This document shows positions 59,270-64,000 of a stretch of DNA of 64,000 bases, piece by piece (position 1 is the stretch's first letter; every line of letters begins with the position of its first letter). Location of the stretch: assembly GCA_009859145.1 (NCBI GenBank), contig VRVR01000011.1, forward strand, positions 206,026-270,025, written 5' to 3'. The notes beneath the pieces are model-generated. The model was not told the origin of the DNA. It was given only the letters and a program-made list of their open reading frames with translations, and searched no databases. The translations under genes and the position numbers were made by a program. The DNA is from Andalucia godoyi. Its lineage: Eukaryota; Discoba; Jakobea; Jakobida; Andaluciidae.

Positions 59270-59496
59270 CCTGCTGCTAGGGCCGTCAGAATCAAAATGC
59301 ACCCTTCACAGGAACAACGTGCCATGCTGAGAAAGTGGCTCACCGATTGATCGAGATTGGGAACGGAGCGCGGAGCATTTATCTGAAGAGCGCCGTGACA
59401 CGTGTTGGAGCCTATTCCCTTCCCGGCGACGGGATGCAAGACTGAATATGCATGTCTATTCGTAGATATGCATTTGTTCAGTGCATAATGCAGGCG
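59270..59496 (+). mobile_element. Fanzor/TnpB relic F2: N-terminus fused to C-terminus by internal deletion
   Basis: The plus strand reads AVRIKMHPSQEQRAMLRKWL, the first helix of TnpB/Fanzor proteins ('K-x-x-(L/M)-x-P-(T/S)-x-x-Q-x-x-x-L'). It is followed at once by the RuvC-III region DRDW and, after one extra G that shifts the frame, NGARSIYLKSAVTRVGAYSL up to a TGA. The roughly 300 or more residues normally lying between these parts are absent. The conserved right end GTGCATAATGCAGGCG occupies 59481-59496. The junction GCTCACCGATTGATCG aligns with GCTCACTGATTGATCG in F1. The element is a non-autonomous, internally deleted derivative; its left end is not determined. Confidence 0.8.
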
Positions 59497-59663
59497 CTGA
59501 AAGGCACTCCCGGATGAATGTCACTCAAAATGTTTCATTCACCTTAAAGGCAACTCTTATTTAAGTTTTAAAAAATAGCGTTTGTTATTTTTCGATCTGA
59601 GATGGTTTATAATGTAAAACAGGAACCAAATGAGATGCAAAATTCGGAATCCCGTGGAGGGAA

Positions 59664-60182
59664 ATGCATCTCGAAGCGCGCGCGTTTAAAGCCAAAACAC
59701 TTTTGGTATTTCTCTTCCATCGCGCTCAAAAGATGATGGGCTTCCTCTGGAAAGATCGAGTAATCGTAGACGCCTGTATTCCATCGGGCCCCATCCGAAA
59801 GGACCTCGCAAGCCGCTCCGTCACAACTGCCACGGAAAAAGAATGCAAAGAGAAGACGATCTGTTGCGCGAGAGTCTCCAGCGATTATCAACGGCCCGAT
59901 CTCGAACGACAAGTCCAAGACCCTTCAAACAACAATATCGCGTCCGGGATCAACGTCAACCGCCCCAGTCTTAACGACGATACCGCAGCGGAAACGTCGA
60001 AGAAGCTGTGGTTGTCCACAAAAAAGACCGTGTCGCTCGGATTCGGATTCGATCTCCTCGGCTGGATATTCCAGACGTTTGCTGTTCGACTCATTCACAC
60101 GGACACGACGAACAATCATAACTGGATATGCCGTTTTCGCCAGCATCTGATAACCAAGCTGCTGAATACGAAGATGTGGTAG
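59664..60182 (+). pseudogene. IS607-type serine recombinase relic SR1 (TnpA-like)
   Basis: The frame is open for 172 codons. The core CCARVSSDYQRPDLERQVQD matches the catalytic N-terminus of IS607 TnpA serine recombinases ('Y-A-R-V-S-(S/T)-x-x-Q-x-x-D-L-x-R-Q'). About 60 residues later VSLGFGFDLLGWIFQTFAVRL matches their 'DRL-x-R-F-G-F-(D/E)-L' helix. Upstream, FLWKDRVIVDACIPSGPIRK could be a decayed MerR-type HTH ('W-x-x-G-x-I-x-x-x-R-T-P-G-G-x-x-R'). The segment between the two conserved blocks is shorter than usual, the DRL-R residues are changed, and the typical C-terminal end is absent. Probably inactive. Family knowledge: this recombinase mobilises IS607 elements that carry TnpB or Fanzor. 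Confidence 0.68.
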
Positions 60183-60488
60183 TCCACGACACAGCAACTG
60201 AAGAGTACAAACACTGTGGAGTTTGAAATGGATCGCGATTGGCTTTGGTTCTCGAAATGTATGTTTGGAGCATTATTCAATCATATTGAGCGCCTTTGCT
60301 TTAAGCGAAGTGCGCGATGGCTGCCTCGGCGCTTCCCCCTTTTGGGAGTTGTACGCATAAATCTCATGAAAGCGACGTGAGTGTTTGCCAGTACTGATCA
60401 GCATTGATGAGCATTGGAACGAGGCGTTAGCAGTAGTGAAATCTCCATTCTTCCACGATTTTCGTGCTTTAATTGATCTTATTCCACT

Positions 60489-60719
60489 TTGATTTGGTTA
60501 TCGTCGTCCGCAATTAGGTTTCTACAACAGCGCCCCCAACTTCGCGAGCTTGTCGACGACACCACAGTCGACGACAGTCAGTCGCAAATGCGATTGACCC
60601 TCCTCTATGCCCGAGTCTCCTCCCAACATCAAGAAGCGGGCCTCCAACGCCAGATTGCCGATCTCCATGCAGCCTACCCTGGCGCTGAGGAGACGGCAGC
60701 CTCGACACCTCGACATTAG
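60489..60719 (+). pseudogene. IS607-type serine recombinase relic SR2, truncated
   Basis: RLTLLYARVSSQHQEAGLQR followed by QIADLHAAYPG is the start of an IS607 recombinase catalytic domain, with the nucleophile Ser in the ARVSS motif. The frame stops about 15 residues later. Possible decayed continuation is seen in another frame (LGLRLQRAGIASAK) but is weak. Sequence differs clearly from SR1 (YARVSSQHQEAGLQRQ versus CARVSSDYQRPDLERQ), so the two derive from different elements. It sits about 200 nt past the stop of the APE1-type gene, which is on the opposite strand. Confidence 0.68.
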
Positions 60720-60915
60720 GTCTTCGTCTGCAGCGTGCTGGCATCGCCAGCGCGAAGGAAGAAGCAAAAACTAAACTGTGGTGGGTGGGCCGGCACTCGA
60801 TATCTTTCACTGCGAGAATAATGCTTGTGTAATTATTTATTTAAATATTTAAAAAAATGGATGACATGCAAGTAAATAACAGTAAATGATAAAATAATGC
60901 GAAAGGCATAAACTG

Positions 60916-62103
60916 TTACCGGTGCTTGCCCGCAATTTCAGAGAGCTTTTGCCGGTTCAGAATGACGGCAACAGGGACATGGTCTGATAAGGGAACTTCC
61001 GGCAGGATGTACGATGCATCGACGGCAGGCACAAGTCTTTCCGACACGAGGCAATAGTCAAGCCTCCAGCCCTTTCCAGAAGCTCTACCGTTGAAACGCG
61101 CGCCGAAATACGAGAATTCCTGGTGCTCGGGCCCATGGATGTGCCGGAATGTATCGACCAAGCTGTTTTGCTGCAGCAAACGGCTGAATGCATGTCGCTC
61201 CTCAGTGGTAAAGCCAGCGCTCCTTTGGTTGGTTTTCGGAGCGTGCAAATCAATCGCCTCGTGCGCACAGTTCAGATCTCCGACATACACAACCGGTTTC
61301 TTCGCATCCAGACGCTTCAGGTATGCAGCAACACACGGCTCCCACACCTTTGTGCGGTATTCCAGGTTTTTGAGACCATCGCCAGAATTGGGAACATACG
61401 CACCACAAACGTATAAATGCTCCAACTCAACCGTCATAAATCGCCCCTGCGTATCCTGCACTTGCGGAACTGCTGCATTCTCAAGCTGCGTGTTCACCAC
61501 CTGCGGAAATCCCGTTGTCTTCGACAAGATAAGAAGATCTCTTTTGCAAAGAACTGCAGTTCCAGCATATCCCTTCTTCTCTGTGCAACAATGAAATGCA
61601 GTTTCATAAGACTCTCCGTTGCAGTTTGCTATGAGATTGACTTCTTCTCGCATCGCTTCCTCCGAAATCTTGGTTTCCTGCAGGAACAGCACATCTGGCT
61701 GCTGCCTGTCACACAAATTCTTCACAAAGGACGCTTCCTTTCGAAGAACTGCGCGGATCCCATTCACATTCCAGCTCATGATTTTCAAATGCAAGTTGGG
61801 ATCAAAGGACGTGAATTTTGCTGCAGATAATATCGCCGGCTTTGCATACGTCCTGAATACGTTGGAAGCCATGACCGTCGTGGCACTGGAAGACTCGTGT
61901 ACAATGTGTGTTGTCTGATCAGAATCTGTGCTTTTCTCAACAGTTGCAACGATAGTCGAAGCTGCTGTGACGGCAGATGCTTCGGCAGCTGGCTGCACTT
62001 CGCCGATATCGCTGTTGTTTCGAGAAGACGGTCTCCTTTTCCTGGTCGGCGTCGAAACAAGAGACTCGGAAGCAGCAGATTCTACTTTGCGGAAGCGTCC
62101 CAT
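60916..62103 (-). CDS. AP endonuclease, ExoIII/APE1 family
   Basis: 395 residues from the ATG at 62103 (MGRFRKVESAASES); the frame upstream is a Phe-rich translation of an A-rich leader. The first about 130 residues are polar with a KRRPSSR basic cluster, a likely nuclear signal. The EEP nuclease domain follows: KIMSWNVNGIRAVLRK, LFLQETKIS (metal Glu), KKGYAGTAVLCKR, YVPNSGDGLKNLEYR, VYVGDLNCAHEAIDLH (catalytic Asp and Asn), GFTTEERHAFSRLLQ, GWRLDYCLVSERL and PLSDHVPVAVIL (catalytic His), the full ExoIII set. It cleaves DNA 5' of abasic sites in base excision repair. It lies between IS607-type relics but looks like an ordinary host gene. Confidence 0.94.
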   Translation of the reverse strand: MGRFRKVESAASESLVSTPTRKRRPSSRNNSDIGEVQPAAEASAVTAASTIVATVEKSTDSDQTTHIVHESSSATTVMASNVFRTYAKPAILSAAKFTSFDPNLHLKIMSWNVNGIRAVLRKEASFVKNLCDRQQPDVLFLQETKISEEAMREEVNLIANCNGESYETAFHCCTEKKGYAGTAVLCKRDLLILSKTTGFPQVVNTQLENAAVPQVQDTQGRFMTVELEHLYVCGAYVPNSGDGLKNLEYRTKVWEPCVAAYLKRLDAKKPVVYVGDLNCAHEAIDLHAPKTNQRSAGFTTEERHAFSRLLQQNSLVDTFRHIHGPEHQEFSYFGARFNGRASGKGWRLDYCLVSERLVPAVDASYILPEVPLSDHVPVAVILNRQKLSEIAGKHR

Positions 62104-62455
62104 CCGACTGTCAAAAAAAGAAAGGGAAAAAAAAGGGGGGGAAGGCGACACGAGAAACGTATACAATGGGATCAAAAGCAAAGAGAACGAAGAGAATAAA
62201 ACAAAACTGGAAAAAAAAAACCGAAGAAAGAAAAGAAAGAAAAAACGAAACTTTGCTGTTTGGATTCTTTTTGGTGGGGTTCGAACGATCAGCCTGGGCA
62301 TGACGCGGGAGCAGCGAGTGCATTACGAGAAATGGTACATGATGCATGACTTTACATTTCATACGATAGACAGAGTTGCTTCGTGTGCACTGTGCGATCG
62401 TCTTTGTTCTCTCCAAAAGCGAGATCACTCAAAAAATAAACAACACGGATTGAGC
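62104..62455. other. Upstream region of the APE1-type gene
   Basis: 352 bases between the APE1-type start and the small membrane-protein stop. It contains A-rich tracts (about 62115-62260), the likely leader of the APE1-type transcript. No gene is supported. Confidence 0.5.
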
Positions 62456-62793
62456 TTACGATGCTGCGGGTTTCTTTGCTGTTTTCTCTACGTCACAATA
62501 AACATAAATGAATCAGTAAAATAGCCAGGTTTCGCAGCGCCGACAGCAACAACAACAACAACAACAGCAAGAAAATAAAAAACACAAGAGACTTTAGGTG
62601 CTGTGCAAACAAGCATACTTTCGAATGTCGCCATGTAATTTTTGAAGAATAGACAAGAAAACACGGTTGCAGAAGTCAGTAGAACCAAAGAAGACGCTTT
62701 TCGGAAGAATCCGCGCTTGGGCAAAAAGAAGTACTCCTCGATGTGTGCGGGTCTGTTGGACGCTGGAGCGCCGCTACCAGTAGCATCTGTCAT
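62456..62793 (-). CDS. Small single-pass membrane protein, two exons, 68 residues
   Basis: An uninterrupted reading gives 101 residues ending in a GTT-repeat Val run, which is unlikely. A better model joins exon 1 (62793-62619) to exon 2 (62487-62456) across a 131-nt intron with a GTATGC donor, a TACTGAT branch-like sequence and a TAG acceptor; phases match (1 and 2). The product has a polar N-terminus (MTDATGSGAPASNRPAHIEE), a basic-flanked membrane span (ASSLVLLTSATVFSCLFF) and a short basic tail KKTAKKPAAS. Size and layout fit a small mitochondrial or ER membrane subunit. No family is recognised and the intron is inferred. Confidence 0.5.
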
Positions 62794-63139
62794 TATCTTG
62801 CAAGCAGGCTCGAAGCTTTTTTAAAACGTTAAACACGCAATGCGTCGAATGATCGCAAGACGCCCTGCCGCATGTGGGAAAAGAAGAATAGAAATGACCG
62901 CTGCCGCTTACTGCGGAATGATGAAGCAATCTAAAGCGCACGTAAACAAAACCACTGCCACCCACCGTGCACATGCGTTTGTCATCTTAACAACTCCGTC
63001 CACACGATGCCCGATTCGTTTCGTCCCATTTCGATCATGAATTCGCTATAAACACGCCGCCGCGCTGCATTCTCGCACAGCGACACTCATTTCTTATTCT
63101 TATTGTCCATGCAACGCACCATGTCCGTCACGCCCGCAA
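62794..63139. other. Intergenic stretch before relic F3
   Basis: 346 bases with only short, unconvincing ORFs on both strands (the longest plus-strand one is 62840-63040). It may include the left part of the F3 element, but no terminal motif could be identified. Confidence 0.4.
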
Positions 63140-63599
63140 CGCTGCGCAAGACCTGTGACAATCTCCACCGCCACCATCCGGCGCTGGGCCGCCGCCAGGA
63201 AGGATCGCCAAGGCGACAACGACGTGGCAGATGTTGACATGGGGCCATTATCAATTCCAACAGCGGCTGCTCTGCAAATCGCGCGAATTCGCGGGGCGGC
63301 AGGTGTCGATTGTGACTTGTGACGGAAGAGTACACGTCTAAAGCGTGCGGCCGTTGCGGGGGAAATGCATCGCAAGTTGTATGGAAACAAGGTGTTTTGT
63401 TGCCCATCGTGCAAATGCACGCTCGACCGCGATTGGAACGGCGCGCGCAGCATCTACATCTATCTTAGGAGCGTCTCTCATGCCGAGAGGCGTGTGGGGG
63501 CCTACCCCCTTTCCAATCATGCTATGCATGTTGTTGGGCTGCAGCATTGATTATGGGTGATCATCGATGATTATCCGTGGTTAGTGTACAATGTAGGCG
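63140..63599 (+). mobile_element. Fanzor/TnpB relic F3: RuvC-II, zinc finger and RuvC-III in three frames
   Basis: This is the most complete nuclease relic. Frame one: LTWGHYQFQQRLLCKSREFA then GRQVSIV (from about 63231), the helix before RuvC-II. Frame two: EEYTSKACGRCGG (63325-63363), the RuvC-II Glu motif and first zinc Cys pair. Frame three: KLYGNKVFCCPSCKC then DRDWNGARS (63425-63451), the second Cys pair and RuvC-III Asp. Two frameshifts therefore separate motifs that lie in correct order and spacing for TnpB/Fanzor. The tail retains RRVGAYPL as in F1 and F2 but has an insertion, and the right end GTGTACAATGTAGGCG is at 63584-63599. It cannot encode an intact nuclease as it stands. Confidence 0.85.
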
Positions 63600-63699
63600 C
63601 TTCTCATTGACGTTTTTCGATCCCGTGCATTCGTTTCCAAACTGTCAATCTTTCGGACGTAGCGCTTCGAACACGACTGGGTTAGTATTCTACCCTTCA

Positions 63700-64000
63700 A
63701 CCCAAAACCTCTCCAGTGTCTTTTGCAGTCAGCATCCGCGCCCATCCAATGAGTTCCCCTTTTGAGTGGGGACATCCGTGGTGTCTGCGCACCGCAAAAC
63801 AGAAACAGCCTATGTTTCGTCAGAGCTCTCGAATGGATCAATTAGTGCATTCGTTGGAACCGTTTGGACTTTGGGAACCGGGAGGAAACTAGGGGTTTCA
63901 ACGAGCTTCATTTATTGCCATTCCGCATTTTATCGAGTTTTGTTCTCTGTTGCTCTCTTGATCTTTCATTCTCTGTTTTCCATCGAGCGGATATTGCGTT
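63700..64000 (+). repeat. Interspersed repeat R, copy R3 (cut by window end)
   Basis: Bases about 63725-64000 match the reverse complement of about 27775-27500 at near identity, with single-base indels (for example GTGGGGACATCC versus GTGGGACATCC). The first block found in R1 and R2 (CATTCAGCTCGCATGCTGCG) is missing here, replaced by a short different stretch after AAAACCTCTCC. The element begins about 100 nt after the right end of relic F3 and continues past the window. Confidence 0.88.

Overview
This is a 64-kb piece of a nuclear genome from a unicellular eukaryote with a compact, intron-poor layout. The eukaryotic assignment rests on cytosolic ribosomal proteins eS12 and eL18, a cullin, an SR-protein kinase, Dcp1 and DcpS decapping factors, tubulin-modifying enzymes, a nuclear-encoded complex I subunit and a mitoribosomal protein. 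The standard code fits (TAA, TAG and TGA all end ORFs). Only a few short introns can be placed (GTATGN or GTACGT donors, AG acceptors, CTAAC-like branch points). Lineage cannot be fixed from the sequence alone. Complex I, TTLL and cytosolic carboxypeptidase point to an aerobic protist that modifies its tubulin, probably one with cilia or centrioles.

Layout. 1-10 kb: mS23, DCP1, a 1721-residue coiled-coil protein and an unrecognised protein. 10.3-12.1 kb: a decayed IS607/Fanzor-type relic abutting a broken gene for a cysteine-rich membrane protein. 12-27 kb: a CKAP2-like candidate, an SRPK kinase, a serine-rich orphan, a 2.5-kb gene-poor stretch, a coiled-coil protein, a secreted lipocalin, NDUFB9 and a cullin. 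27-33 kb: DcpS and adrenodoxin reductase, each next to a copy of an interspersed repeat, then a KEN-box orphan. 33-44 kb: a 2162-residue coiled-coil protein, a pyrimidine 5'-nucleotidase, Fyv7/TAP26, an ANP32-like protein and an NlpC/P60-domain protein. 45-59 kb: a TTLL enzyme, a glycosyltransferase, eS12, queuine tRNA-ribosyltransferase, a three-exon cytosolic carboxypeptidase, eL18 with a candidate box C/D snoRNA in its intron, an IQ-type protein and a membrane-anchored orphan. 59-64 kb: a graveyard of IS607-type elements (two Fanzor/TnpB relics and two serine-recombinase relics) around an APE1-type nuclease gene and a 68-residue membrane protein, then a third repeat copy cut by the window edge.

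The most notable content is threefold. (1) Three Fanzor (eukaryotic TnpB) relics share a 16-nt right end, and two of them share the same frameshift, which suggests a defective copy was spread in trans. (2) The eL18 intron holds a well-formed box C/D snoRNA candidate whose two guides match LSU rRNA sequence as I remember it. (3) The two ribosomal-protein promoters share an inverted pair of telo-box-like AACCCTA motifs. No gene cluster forms an operon-like pathway; functions are scattered, as usual for a nuclear genome.
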